64,000 bases of DNA from Betaproteobacteria bacterium (GCA_016861105.1 BOKS01000001.1:186001-250000); one strand, 5' to 3'; positions 8,942-17,979 are shown, counted from the stretch's first letter. The notes: a model not told the origin generated them from the letters alone. A program made the numbers and translations.

Positions 8942-11644
8942 ATGGTATTCCAACGCAGGAAGGTTGCGTCCGCGCTCGCCTACGTGCTGGGCGCGGGCGG
9001 TGCCGCGCTGGTCGCGTCGCCCGCGATCGCGCAGGACGTGCGCGTGGAGGTGACCGGCTCGAACATCAAGCGGGTCGACGTCGAAGGCGCGCTGCCGGTC
9101 CAGGTCATCTCGCGGGAGGAGATCGACCGCACCGGCGCCCAGAGCACCGCCGAGCTGCTGAACTACATCTCGAGCAACGCGAGCGGCGGCGCGACGCTGG
9201 TGACGAACGTGATCGGCGCGCAGACGAACAGCGTGTCGACCGCGTCGCTGCGCGCGCTGGGCGGCAACAACACGCTGGTCCTCGTCAACGGCAAGCGGAT
9301 CACCAGCGCCTCGGGCGAGATCCAGGGCGTCTACGGCGTCAACCTCGACTCGATCCCGTTCTCGGCGATCGAGCGCGTCGAGATCCTGAAGGACGGCGCG
9401 TCCGCCGTGTACGGCTCGGATGCGATCGCCGGCGTGATCAACTTCATCATGCGCCAGGACTATTCGGGCGTCGAGCTGTCCGGCCTGTACGGCTCGCCGA
9501 CGCGCTCGGGCGGCGGCGAGAAGTGGAACGTGAGCGCCACGGCCGGCTTCGGCGACCTCGCGAAGGACAAGTACAACGTCTTCCTGAACGCCTACTACCA
9601 GAAAGCCGAGTCGCTCGACCAGAACGACCGCGACTTCTCGCGCAGCAGCGTCTACCTCTACCAGGGCCTACTCGGCGTGTCCGGCAACACGTTCCCCGGC
9701 CACATCACCACGGGCGGCATCGGCACGCCGCAGTGGCCGGACTGCTCGCCCAGCATCAACAACGACGAGCTGAACGAGATCTTCGGCCAGAACCGCTGCT
9801 GGTTCGACCCCGCCGCGGCCGACGGCGTGAACTCGATCCCCGAGCAGGAGACGACCAGCTTCTACGCCTCCGGCCGCTGGCAGTTCCATCCGAACTGGCA
9901 GGCCTACGGCACGGCGGCGTACACGAACGTCGAGACGCGCTACATCATCCAGCCGACGCCGATCTCCGACCAGTTCAGCTACGGGCCGAACGCCGAGTTC
10001 CAAGCGACGTTCCTGCTGCCGCCGTCGAGCCCCTACTACCCGACCGCGCTCGCCAACGCGGCCGGCGTGGGCGGACAGCCGCTGAACATCCGCTGGCGCG
10101 GCTACCCGCTGGGCCTGCGCGACACCACCGACGAGAACGAGGCGATGCAGACCGTCGTCGGGATCAAGGGCACGGCATTCAACTGGGACTGGGACGGCAG
10201 CTTCGTGTGGAGCCGCAACGAGACGACGTCGCGTCCCAACGGCGGCTTCGTGCGCTACTCGCAGATGCTGCCGCTGCTCAACTCGGGCGTGGTGAATCCC
10301 TTCGGTCCGCAGACGCCCGACGTGCAGGCGCAACTCGACGCGACCCAGTTCCGCGAGCAGACGTTCAGCGGCAAGTCGACCGGGTGGCTGGCCGAGTTCA
10401 AGGGCACCGGCGAGATCTTCGCCATGCCCGCGGGCAGCCTCGCCGCGGCCGTCGGCCTGCAGTTCGGCAACGCCGAGCTCGAGCAGCGCTTCAACCCGGC
10501 GCTGCAGACCGGCGACATCACCGGCTTCGGCGGCAACAACCTCGACATCGCGGCCGACCGCGACCAGTGGGCGGCGTTCGCGGAGTTCAACGTCCCGATC
10601 CTCAAGAACCTCGAGGCCAACGTCGCGGTCCGCTACGACGACTACAGCGACTTCGGCTCGACGACCAACCCGAAGCTGTCGATGCGCTGGACGCCGACGC
10701 GCGAGCTGCTGGTGCGCGGGTCGTGGGGCAAGGGCTTCGTCGCCCCGTCGCTGACGCAGGCGTACGGCGCGCAGACCACCGGCGTCTCGCAGGCCGGCCT
10801 GTCCGACCCGCTGCGCTGTCCGACCACGCAGGACTCCAACGATTGCGTCGCGCAGTTCAACGTGATCTTCGGCGGCAACCCGGACCTGAAGCCCCAGAAG
10901 TCCGACCAGTGGACGATCGGCTTCATCTACGAGCCGGTCGCCGGCGTGTCGGTGGGGATCGACTGGTTCAACCTCAAGGTGAAGGACCTGTTCAGCAACG
11001 GCCCGACGCCGCTGACGATCCTGAACAACCAGGACCAGTACGGCAACCTGATCACGCGCGGCCCGGTGCAGCCGCAGTACCCGAACATCCCCGGGCCGAT
11101 CACCAGCATCGACCAGCGCTTCATCAACATCGGCGAAGTGCGGATGGACGGCTACGACCTCGACATCCGCGCGCGCACGCCGAACACGCAGGCCGGGCGC
11201 TTCTACTTCAACCTGAGCGGCACCTACTACCGCAAGTACGACGTCCAGAACACCGACGGCGAGTTCGTGGGGCAGGTGGCCAACCAGCTCGACGCGGCCA
11301 CGTCCGGCCTGATCCCGCGCTACAAGCAGTACGCGTCGGTGACGTGGGAATACGGTCCCTGGGGCGCCACGCTGGGCAACCTGCACCAGAACGGCTACGT
11401 CGACAACGCGACCGACCTGTTCACCGGCGAGCCGCGGCGCGTGGGCACGATGTCGATCTGGGACCTGTCGGGCACGTACACCGGCTTCAAGAACTGGAAG
11501 CTGACGCTGGGCGTGCAGAACCTGTTCGACACGAACCCGCCGTTCAGCAACCAGTTCACGACGTTCCAGGTGGGCTACGACCCGACGTACTACGACGCGC
11601 GCGCGCGCTTCGTCTACGGCCAGGTCACCTACACGTTCAAGTAG
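8942..11644 (+). CDS. TonB-dependent outer membrane receptor
   Basis: A 900-residue TonB-dependent receptor. A signal peptide spans about residues 1-31 (ending PAIAQ). The plug domain follows at VEVTGSNIKRVDVEGALPVQ, including the TonB-box-like start and the LNYISSNASGG and LVLVNGKRI segments, and the beta-barrel runs to the terminal VTYTFK with its closing aromatic residue. It transports a ligand across the outer membrane using energy from TonB; exbBDD-tonB lies about 4 kb downstream. The ligand is unknown. A second, related receptor follows at 11878, and the two share the sequence around their start codons, which suggests duplication. The ATG at 8942 is supported by the signal peptide. Confidence 0.93.
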   Translation: MVFQRRKVASALAYVLGAGGAALVASPAIAQDVRVEVTGSNIKRVDVEGALPVQVISREEIDRTGAQSTAELLNYISSNASGGATLVTNVIGAQTNSVSTASLRALGGNNTLVLVNGKRITSASGEIQGVYGVNLDSIPFSAIERVEILKDGASAVYGSDAIAGVINFIMRQDYSGVELSGLYGSPTRSGGGEKWNVSATAGFGDLAKDKYNVFLNAYYQKAESLDQNDRDFSRSSVYLYQGLLGVSGNTFPGHITTGGIGTPQWPDCSPSINNDELNEIFGQNRCWFDPAAADGVNSIPEQETTSFYASGRWQFHPNWQAYGTAAYTNVETRYIIQPTPISDQFSYGPNAEFQATFLLPPSSPYYPTALANAAGVGGQPLNIRWRGYPLGLRDTTDENEAMQTVVGIKGTAFNWDWDGSFVWSRNETTSRPNGGFVRYSQMLPLLNSGVVNPFGPQTPDVQAQLDATQFREQTFSGKSTGWLAEFKGTGEIFAMPAGSLAAAVGLQFGNAELEQRFNPALQTGDITGFGGNNLDIAADRDQWAAFAEFNVPILKNLEANVAVRYDDYSDFGSTTNPKLSMRWTPTRELLVRGSWGKGFVAPSLTQAYGAQTTGVSQAGLSDPLRCPTTQDSNDCVAQFNVIFGGNPDLKPQKSDQWTIGFIYEPVAGVSVGIDWFNLKVKDLFSNGPTPLTILNNQDQYGNLITRGPVQPQYPNIPGPITSIDQRFINIGEVRMDGYDLDIRARTPNTQAGRFYFNLSGTYYRKYDVQNTDGEFVGQVANQLDAATSGLIPRYKQYASVTWEYGPWGATLGNLHQNGYVDNATDLFTGEPRRVGTMSIWDLSGTYTGFKNWKLTLGVQNLFDTNPPFSNQFTTFQVGYDPTYYDARARFVYGQVTYTFK

Positions 11645-11667
11645 CCGCCCGTCCTGCGCCGCACCCG

Positions 11668-11704
11668 GCCGGAGGTCCCGCGAGGGGCCTCCGGCTTTCT
11701 TCTT
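11668..11704 (+). terminator. Rho-independent terminator after the first TonB receptor
   Basis: An 8-bp stem (GCCGGAGG at 11668-11675 with CCTCCGGC at 11688-11695) is followed by the T-rich run TTTCTTCTT. It lies 24 bases after the stop of the first receptor. It should separate transcription of the two receptor genes. Confidence 0.75.
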
Positions 11705-11877
11705 GTTCGCCGGTCGCCCGGCGCGCAGTGAGGCGCCCGCGCAACACCGGGCTCGTGCCGCCCCGCGGTTTCGGCGTCTCGTGTTGCCGCTCGCCACCGC
11801 GCTTCGGTAACGTGGGCGCGTCCGTCGCGGATTGGGAGCCGCGGCGCCACACAACTCGAAGTCTCTGGGGGACTCCA

Positions 11878-14499
11878 ATGGCATTCCAGCAGCGCAGGAT
11901 CGCTGCCGGCATCGCGTGCGCGCTCGGCCTGACGGCCGGTCCGGCCGCGTTTCCGGCAGCGGCACAGGACGTACGCGTCGAGGTCACCGGCTCCAACATC
12001 CGCCGCGTCGACACCGAGTCGCCGGCGCCGGTCCAGGTCATCACCCGCGAGGAGATCGAGCGCTCCGGCGCGCAGACCGTCAACGAGGTGATCCGCCTGA
12101 TCCCGGCCAACCAGGCGGTCGCCTACGACGACACGTTCATCAGCGGGTTCTCGGTCGGCTCGGCGGGCGTGTCGCTGCGCGGCCTCGGACAGCGCTCGAC
12201 GCTGGTGCTGATCAACGGCCGGCGCATGGTCAACTACGGGTTCGCGCAGAACCTGCAGGACACCTTCGTCGACCTCAATTCGATCCCGCTCGCCGCCATC
12301 GAGCGCATCGACGTGCTGCTCGACGGCGCGTCGGCGATCTACGGCTCGGACGCGATCGCCGGCGTGATCAACATCATCCTGCGCAAGGACTACACCGGCG
12401 CGGAGATCTCGGGCACGCTGGGCTACGCCTCGACGATCGAGGCGCCGGAGTACCGCGCGAACGCGACGCTGGGCTTCGGCGACCTCGCCAAGGACAAGTA
12501 CAACGGCTTCGTCACCTTCGACTACTACAAGCGCGACGAAGCGACGTGGGCCGACCACCCGATGTTCGCCGACGCGGACTTCCGCCGCTTCGGCGGCGGC
12601 ACGCTCGAGCGCTCGTCGACGGCGGGGACCCACGTGCGGCTCTCCGGGCCGCCGCTGCCGGGCAACACGCAGGCCTTCGCCACCTGCGCGGACGAGGTGC
12701 GCCAGGGCGCGAACGGCGCGACGACCTGCGTCTACAACCCCAACGGCGACCGCCGCACGCTGATCCCCGAGACCGAGCGAGCCGGCGTCTTCGGCCGCCT
12801 CACCTACGCGATCAACCCCGACCTCGAGGCCTTCGGCGAGTTCGGCTACAACCACAACGAGACCTCGCGCAAGTTCCAGGCGCCGTTCATCCAGGAGACG
12901 TCGGTCGTGTTCGGCCCGGCGATCGGCGCCGCGTCCGCGCGGCCGATCCTGCCGGTCGGCAACCCGAACAATCCGTTCACGGCGCCGGTCACGTTCCGCT
13001 ACGCGTTCCGCGAGTTCGGGCCGCGCACGGCCGAGGTCGAGTCGGACACGATCCGCGCGCTCGCCGGCCTGCGCGGCACGATCGCCAGTAGGTGGGACTG
13101 GGAAGTCGGCGCGCTGTGGGCGCGCAACGAGGCCGACCAGGTCAACTACGGCAACGTGTCGTGGTCGGCGCTGCAGGCGTCGATCGCCGACGGCTCGTAC
13201 AACTTCCTCAACCCGGGCGCGACACCGCAGTCCGTGCTCAATGCGGTCAACGCGACGACCACGCGCGTGTCCACCTCCGAGCTCTACGCGTTCGACGCGA
13301 AGATCTCCGGCGAGGTCTTCAAGTTCGACGGCAACTCGGTGACCGCGGCCGCCGGCATGGAGTTCCGCAACGAGTCGATCGACGACGTGCCCAGCGCGAA
13401 CCTGCTCGCCGGCGACATCGTCGGCGCCGGCAGCACGGGAACGAAGGGCGACCGCGACGTCTGGGCGGGATGGGTCGAGGCGCTGATCCCGTTCGGCAAG
13501 ACGGTGGAGCTGCAGCTCGCAGGCCGCTACGAGAACTACAGCGACTACGGCAGCAGCGCGGTGCCGAAGGCCGCGGTCCGCTGGCAACCGCTGCCCAATC
13601 TCCTGCTGCGCGCCTCGGCAGGCAAGGGCTTCCGCGCGCCGACGCTGCCCGAGATCTCGGACTCGAACTCGTACTTCTTCGTGACGGTCGTCGACAGCAC
13701 GCGCTGCGCGATCAACGAGGACTACTGCGCGCCGCAGTCGACGTCCGGCAGCTTCGCGAGCAACCGCGACCTCGAGGCCGAGGAGTCGACGAACTGGGTC
13801 GTCGGCGGCGTGTGGGAGCCGCTGCGCAACGTCTCGATCGGGCTCAACTACTACGACATCAAGCAGAAGAAGCTGATCCAGGCGCCCGACTTCCAGGACG
13901 TGCTCGACAACGAGGCGCTGCGCCCCGGCGACGTCATCCGGGCCGCGCCGACGGCGCAGGAGATCGCCGACGGCGTGCCCGGCTCGATCCTCGTCATCGC
14001 GTCGCGCTACGAGAACCTCGGCACCGTCCGCACGAAGGGGATGGACGGCGACATCAGCATCCGCCAGGACATCGAGGGGCTGGGGCGCGGGACGCTGGCC
14101 TTCGCCGGGGCGTACATCTTCAGCTTCGAGCAGCCGCCGGCGCCGGGTGCTCCCGCGGAGCAGCTCGCCGGCAACTACAACTACCCGCGCTTCAAGGGCA
14201 CGCTCGCGCTCGGCCTGGAGCGCGGCCCGTGGGCCGGCGGCATCAACTTCAACTACATCCACCGTTACAACAAGTCGTCGTCGGCGGCGCCCGCCCAGCA
14301 GGACATGGAGTCGTGGGGCACCACCGACCTGCAGCTCGCCTATTCGGGCTGGAAGAACGCGAAGGTCGTCGTCGGCGTGCGCAACGTGACCGACGAGTGG
14401 CCGGTGTTCGATTCCTCGTCGTCGGCGCGCTACGACTTCTCGCAGCACAACCCGCGCGGCCGCTTCTGGTACCTGACGGGCACCTACACGTTCAAGTAG
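11878..14499 (+). CDS. TonB-dependent outer membrane receptor, paralog of the previous one
   Basis: An 873-residue receptor with the same plan as its neighbour: signal peptide to about residue 31 (ending PAAAQ), then VRVEVTGSNIRRVDTESPAP, the plug with EVIRLIPANQAV and LVLINGRRM, and the barrel ending in TYTFK. A terminator separates it from the first receptor, so it has its own promoter somewhere in 11705-11877, which I cannot pinpoint. The sequence just before the ATG (a G-run then TCCAATGG) is nearly the same in both genes. The ligand is unknown; the two genes probably arose by duplication and then took on different ligands. Confidence 0.93.
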   Translation: MAFQQRRIAAGIACALGLTAGPAAFPAAAQDVRVEVTGSNIRRVDTESPAPVQVITREEIERSGAQTVNEVIRLIPANQAVAYDDTFISGFSVGSAGVSLRGLGQRSTLVLINGRRMVNYGFAQNLQDTFVDLNSIPLAAIERIDVLLDGASAIYGSDAIAGVINIILRKDYTGAEISGTLGYASTIEAPEYRANATLGFGDLAKDKYNGFVTFDYYKRDEATWADHPMFADADFRRFGGGTLERSSTAGTHVRLSGPPLPGNTQAFATCADEVRQGANGATTCVYNPNGDRRTLIPETERAGVFGRLTYAINPDLEAFGEFGYNHNETSRKFQAPFIQETSVVFGPAIGAASARPILPVGNPNNPFTAPVTFRYAFREFGPRTAEVESDTIRALAGLRGTIASRWDWEVGALWARNEADQVNYGNVSWSALQASIADGSYNFLNPGATPQSVLNAVNATTTRVSTSELYAFDAKISGEVFKFDGNSVTAAAGMEFRNESIDDVPSANLLAGDIVGAGSTGTKGDRDVWAGWVEALIPFGKTVELQLAGRYENYSDYGSSAVPKAAVRWQPLPNLLLRASAGKGFRAPTLPEISDSNSYFFVTVVDSTRCAINEDYCAPQSTSGSFASNRDLEAEESTNWVVGGVWEPLRNVSIGLNYYDIKQKKLIQAPDFQDVLDNEALRPGDVIRAAPTAQEIADGVPGSILVIASRYENLGTVRTKGMDGDISIRQDIEGLGRGTLAFAGAYIFSFEQPPAPGAPAEQLAGNYNYPRFKGTLALGLERGPWAGGINFNYIHRYNKSSSAAPAQQDMESWGTTDLQLAYSGWKNAKVVVGVRNVTDEWPVFDSSSSARYDFSQHNPRGRFWYLTGTYTFK

Positions 14500-14517
14500 C
14501 AGCACGGCAGCCGCGGG

Positions 14518-14545
14518 CACGGGGGACCGGCGACGGTCCCCCGTG
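14518..14545. terminator. Strong hairpin between convergent genes
   Basis: An 11-bp perfect stem (CACGGGGGACC with GGTCCCCCGTG) has a 6-base loop. It sits between the second receptor and the convergent periplasmic-protein gene. There is no T-run, so it is a transcription-stop or 3'-end-protecting structure rather than a textbook terminator. Confidence 0.5.
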
Positions 14546-14572
14546 GCGACGCGGGCGCGCCGCGCTCCGCGC

Positions 14573-15049
14573 CTACTTCGCCAGCGGGATCGCGCCCGCG
14601 ATGTCGTAGGCGCGGATCGCGGCCGCCTTGTTCTCGATCTGCAGGTAGCGCAGGACCTTCGAGGGCGGCAGCGAGCGCATCAGCTGCCGCTGCGCGCGGC
14701 GGCGGTCCTTCGCCTCCTCCTCGTCGATGGCGACCAGCTCCTCCGCGAGCTTCTTCGCGTGAGCGTCGGTCGGCGGGCGGTCGAGCGCGACGACCTCCTC
14801 GACCAGCCGCGCGGCGCGCCGCGTCGTCGTCGCGAGCTGGCGCTGGTAGCGGTCGTAGATCGGCCAGAAGCGCTTGGCCTCCGCGTCGGAGAGCGCGAGC
14901 TGTCCCGCCACGAACGCGCGCTTGTCGCCGCCCAGGGCGGCGCGGATCTCGGCGAGGTCGCCGGGCGCCGCGGCGGCGGGCTGCGCGAGCGCGTGGACGT
15001 TGAACGCGAGGGCGGCAGCGGCGGCGAGCAGGGCGGCCTTGGGGGTCAT
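14573..15049 (-). CDS. Periplasmic hypothetical protein
   Basis: A 158-residue exported protein. The signal peptide is residues 1-22 or so (KAALLAAAAALAFNVHALAQ). The mature part is helical and charged: LSDAEAKRFWPIYDRYQRQL in the middle, then a Lys/Arg/Glu-rich stretch and KVLRYLQIENKAAAIRAYDI near the end. This pattern is common in small periplasmic proteins of Proteobacteria, distantly reminiscent of Spy/CpxP-like helical chaperones, but no function is assigned. It points toward the TonB receptors and away from exbB. I chose the ATG at 15049 because of the signal peptide. Confidence 0.75.
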   Translation of the reverse strand: MTPKAALLAAAAALAFNVHALAQPAAAAPGDLAEIRAALGGDKRAFVAGQLALSDAEAKRFWPIYDRYQRQLATTTRRAARLVEEVVALDRPPTDAHAKKLAEELVAIDEEEAKDRRRAQRQLMRSLPPSKVLRYLQIENKAAAIRAYDIAGAIPLAK

Positions 15050-15072
15050 GGGATCGTTCCGATGTGTCCGGT

Positions 15073-15110
15073 GGGCGCCGGCCCGCAGCGGGCCGGCGCC
15101 CCGCTTTTTA
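15073..15110 (+). terminator. Hairpin followed by a T-run
   Basis: A perfect 13-bp stem (15073-15085 with 15089-15101) and a 3-base loop are followed by CGCTTTTTA. By structure this is a rho-independent terminator on the plus strand. No plus-strand gene ends just before it, so it may stop antisense read-through coming from the receptor genes. Confidence 0.55.
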
Positions 15111-15170
15111 GCACACGTGCGCGCCGGCCGCGCAGCGGGCGGTTCTAGAGTGCTTGCTCTAATGGCGCGC

Positions 15171-15200
15171 TCGACAGCACCTCGTGCGCAGGCGCATAAT
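15171..15200 (+). promoter_or_regulatory. Sigma-70-like promoter for the exbB operon
   Basis: A -35 box TCGACA (5 of 6 consensus bases, 15171-15176) and a -10 box CATAAT (5 of 6, 15195-15200) are separated by 18 bases. The predicted start near 15207 leaves a leader of about 260 bases before exbB. It is the best promoter match I found in the window. Confidence 0.55.
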
Positions 15201-15468
15201 TCGACGTTTTTCGGCCGCCCGCCCCGGGGGCGGTCGCCGTGCGGCTTGCGGCCGCGGCGGCGATCGAGCGCAGCGCGGGCGGCGCCTGCCGCTTTTTGCT
15301 TTTTCCCGGGTTCGCCATTAACATCCGCCCCCTTGAATCGGGGTCGTGCGCCCCTTTGTGGTGCCGGCGCGTCCTTCGGGATGCGACCGTCGGCGCCATC
15401 GCTGCCGGCGAGGCGGCCGGGGCGCATCGACGCTGCCCGCATCGAACACCCATCTCGCTGGAGACAAA

Positions 15469-16332
15469 ATGCTGAAGACGACGCGTTGGGCCGCCGCCGC
15501 GGTCCTGCTCACGGCGGCCGCCTGGGTCGTCCCGTTCGCCGCGCAGGCGCAGGGTCAGCCGGCCGCGCCCGCGGCTGCCGAGGCACCCGCCGCGCCGGCG
15601 CCGGCCGCCGCGCCCGTAGCCGCGCCGGCGCCGAAGGCGGCCAACGGCAAGGCCTCCGAGGTCGTCGAGAACCCGTACGGGCTCGAAGCGCTGTGGAAGG
15701 GCAGCGACTGGGTCGCCAAGGCCACGCTCGTCATCCTGGTGATCATGTCGATGGGCACCTGGTACATCATCATCACCAAGCTCTACGAGCAGGCGAAGCT
15801 CAACGCGCAGGCGCGCACGGCGGAGAAGACGTTCTGGAACGCGCCGTCGGTGCGCGACGGCATCGCCGGCCTCAAGGAAGGCAGCGCGTTCCGCTTCCTC
15901 GCGGAGTCCGCGCTGGAGGCGACGTCCAAGCACACGGGCCTGGTGGGGCACATCAACCTGTCCGACTGGGTCATGTCGAACATCCAGCGCGCCACCGAGA
16001 ACGTCGCCAGCCGCCTGCAGGACGGCCTCGCGTTCCTCGCCACCGTCGGCTCGACCGCGCCGTTCGTGGGCCTGTTCGGCACGGTGTGGGGCATCTACCA
16101 CGCGCTGACGGCGATCGGCATCGCGGGGCAGGCGTCGATCGACAAGGTCGCCGGCCCCGTGGGCGAGGCGCTGATCATGACCGCCATCGGTCTCGCCGTC
16201 GCGGTGCCCGCGGTGCTGGGCTACAACTGGCTGATCCGCCGCAACAAGCGCGCGATGGACGACGTGCGCAGCTTCGGCGCCGACCTGCACGCGGTGCTGA
16301 TGTCGTCGTCGCAGACGCCGGCGAAGGCGTAG
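15469..16332 (+). CDS. exbB: ExbB/TolQ/MotA family proton channel subunit
   Basis: A 287-residue protein of the MotA/TolQ/ExbB family. It begins with a signal peptide (about residues 1-25) and an Ala/Pro-rich linker, as in the long ExbB variant. The three membrane segments are about residues 83-104, the TVGSTAPFVGLFGTVWGIYHAL region, and the IMTAIGLAVAVPAVLGYNW region. With the two ExbD proteins it uses the proton gradient to energise TonB. It is the first gene of exbB-exbD-exbD-tonB (gaps of 4, 22 and 58 bases). The chosen ATG follows GGAGACAAA, a good ribosome binding site. Confidence 0.94.
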   Translation: MLKTTRWAAAAVLLTAAAWVVPFAAQAQGQPAAPAAAEAPAAPAPAAAPVAAPAPKAANGKASEVVENPYGLEALWKGSDWVAKATLVILVIMSMGTWYIIITKLYEQAKLNAQARTAEKTFWNAPSVRDGIAGLKEGSAFRFLAESALEATSKHTGLVGHINLSDWVMSNIQRATENVASRLQDGLAFLATVGSTAPFVGLFGTVWGIYHALTAIGIAGQASIDKVAGPVGEALIMTAIGLAVAVPAVLGYNWLIRRNKRAMDDVRSFGADLHAVLMSSSQTPAKA

Positions 16333-16336
16333 CGCC

Positions 16337-16762
16337 ATGGCGATGCAGGTCGGGTCGCCCGACGGCGACGAGGAAGCGATCTCCGCGATCAACACCACGC
16401 CGCTCGTCGACGTGATGCTGGTGCTGCTGATCATCTTCCTGATCACGATCCCCGTGGTCACGACGTCGATCCAGGTGCAGCTTCCCAGGGAGCGCAACGA
16501 GGTCCGCGAGACCAAGCCGGAGAACATCCAGCTGTCGGTGGACGTCGCGGGCGCCATCTACTGGAACGACCTGCGGCTCGCGAACACGGACGCGCTGGTC
16601 GAGCGCCTGAAGAAGATCGCGGTCCTGACGCCGCAGCCGGAAGTGCACATCCGCGGCGACGGGCGCGCGAACTACGAGGGCGTGGGCCGCATCATCTACG
16701 CCTGCCAGCGGGCGGGCATCGCGAAGATCGGCTTCATCACCGAGCCGCCGCCGCGCTCCTGA
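16337..16762 (+). CDS. exbD: ExbD biopolymer transport protein, first copy
   Basis: A 141-residue ExbD/TolR family protein. The single N-terminal membrane helix contains the conserved NTTPLVDVMLVLL motif, whose Asp takes part in proton flow. The periplasmic domain follows with VHIRGDGRANYEGVGR. It forms the stator complex with ExbB. A second ExbD lies directly downstream; operons with two exbD genes are common in some Proteobacteria, and the two copies may form mixed dimers. Confidence 0.94.
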   Translation: MAMQVGSPDGDEEAISAINTTPLVDVMLVLLIIFLITIPVVTTSIQVQLPRERNEVRETKPENIQLSVDVAGAIYWNDLRLANTDALVERLKKIAVLTPQPEVHIRGDGRANYEGVGRIIYACQRAGIAKIGFITEPPPRS

Positions 16763-16784
16763 CGCGCCCGCGAGGAAGCCAAGC

Positions 16785-17216
16785 ATGGCCATGAACGTGA
16801 CGCAGGGCGTCGGGGGCAACGACTCCGACGTGATGGTGGACATCAACACCACGCCGCTCATCGACGTGATGCTGGTGCTGCTGGTGATGCTGATCATCAC
16901 GATCCCGATCCAGCTCCACTCGGTCAACATCAACATGCCGACGGGCACGCCGCCGCCGCAGACGGTGCGCCCGGAGATCGTGAAGATCGACATCGACCCG
17001 TCGAGCGTCGTCTACTGGAACGGCGAGCCCGTGTCGTCGAGCGGGGACCTCGAGGAGAAGCTGCGCGGCATCGCCGCCGCGGAGCCGCAGCCCGAGCTGC
17101 ACATCCGTCCCGACAAGTCCGCCAAGTACGACGTCGTCGCGGCCGTGCTCGCGGCGTCGCAGCGCCTCGGCGTGACGAAGCTCGGGATCATCGGCAGCGA
17201 GCAGTTCATCGAGTAG
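16785..17216 (+). CDS. exbD: ExbD biopolymer transport protein, second copy
   Basis: A 143-residue ExbD family protein with the same plan as its neighbour: a single helix with NTTPLIDVMLVLLVML, then a periplasmic domain with LHIRPDKSAKYDVV. It differs enough from the first copy to be an old paralog rather than a recent duplication. It acts with ExbB and TonB in outer-membrane transport. Confidence 0.94.
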   Translation: MAMNVTQGVGGNDSDVMVDINTTPLIDVMLVLLVMLIITIPIQLHSVNINMPTGTPPPQTVRPEIVKIDIDPSSVVYWNGEPVSSSGDLEEKLRGIAAAEPQPELHIRPDKSAKYDVVAAVLAASQRLGVTKLGIIGSEQFIE

Positions 17217-17225
17217 GAGGGCACT

Positions 17226-17251
17226 CGCGGACGCGCCGCGCGGCGTCCGCG
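17226..17251 (+). promoter_or_regulatory. Intercistronic hairpin between exbD and tonB
   Basis: A 9-bp stem (CGCGGACGC with GCGTCCGCG) surrounds a GC-only loop in the 58-base gap before tonB. There is no T-run. It may set the relative amount of tonB message or simply stabilise the upstream end after processing. Confidence 0.35.
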
Positions 17252-17274
17252 CCGCGCGCCCCGGAGTCGATCCC

Positions 17275-17979
17275 ATGGATTTCGCACGACAGCAGAGAGA
17301 CCCCACGCGGCACCTGATCGGGATCGCCTTCGTCGTCCTGCTCCACGCGCTCATCGTCTACGCGATGGTCACCGGGCTGGCGCGCAAGGCGGTCGAGGTG
17401 ATCAAGAAGCCGATCACGGCGACGATCATCGAGGAGATCAAGATCCCGCCGCCGCCCCCGCCGCCGCCGCCGCCGCCGCCGCGCCGCGTCGTCGAGCCGC
17501 CGAAGGTCCAGCCGCCGCCGCCCCCGGAGCAGCCGTACGTGCCGCCGCCGGAGATCGTCGTCGCCCCGCCGCCCGCGCCCGCGCCGGCGATCACCGCGGT
17601 CACGCCGGAGCCGCCCAAGCAGGAGTACAAGATCGAGCCGCCGCCGCCGCCCGCGCCGCCCGCGCCGGTGGTCGTCGCGCCGCCGGCGCCGCCCCCGCCG
17701 CCGCCCAAGCCGGCGGTGCGGCGCGGCGTGGTGCCCGTCGTGCGCGAAGACCCGGTCTATCCGCGCGCGGCCATCCGCGCCGGCATCGAGAAGGGCCGCG
17801 TGCTCGCCCGCGTCAACATCGACGAGAAGGGCAACGTGACGGAGGTGATCATCGTCTCGGCCGAGCCCGCGCGCCACTTCGACAACGCCGTGCGCGACGC
17901 GCTGATGCGCTGGAAGTTCAAGGCCGAGGGCGAGAAGTACGTCGGCGAGATCGAGGTCGTGTTCACGCTGCGGGACTGA
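17275..17979 (+). CDS. tonB: TonB energy transducer
   Basis: A 234-residue TonB. The N-terminal membrane anchor is about residues 12-35. A long proline-rich spacer follows, including a run of 14 prolines coded by a CCG/CCC microsatellite at about 17450-17482. The C-terminal TonB domain has the conserved DPVYPRAAIRAGIEKGRVLA start and ends with IEVVFTL. It spans the periplasm and pulls on the plug of TonB-dependent receptors, two of which lie just upstream. The CCG run may be prone to slippage. Confidence 0.94.
   Translation: MDFARQQRDPTRHLIGIAFVVLLHALIVYAMVTGLARKAVEVIKKPITATIIEEIKIPPPPPPPPPPPPRRVVEPPKVQPPPPPEQPYVPPPEIVVAPPPAPAPAITAVTPEPPKQEYKIEPPPPPAPPAPVVVAPPAPPPPPPKPAVRRGVVPVVREDPVYPRAAIRAGIEKGRVLARVNIDEKGNVTEVIIVSAEPARHFDNAVRDALMRWKFKAEGEKYVGEIEVVFTLRD

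Larger units (their letters stand above)
15050..15468. other. 419-base intergenic region ahead of exbB
   Basis: This stretch holds a terminator-like hairpin (15073-15110), a good sigma-70-like promoter (15171-15200) and a second GC-rich hairpin with a T-run (about 15280-15308). About 160 further bases precede exbB. A minus-strand frame of 57 codons (15145-15318, starting MANPGKSKKRQ) also crosses it; it has a purine-rich site upstream but uses TTA, which is rare here, and overlaps the promoter, so I do not call it a gene. See the finding on the exbB leader. Confidence 0.6.

Noticed and set aside
15145..15318. A 57-codon minus-strand frame (MANPGKSKKRQ...) before exbB.
   Set aside because: It uses the rare TTA codon and overlaps a good promoter, and I know no homolog. 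It is kept as a rival explanation in the leader finding but not called.
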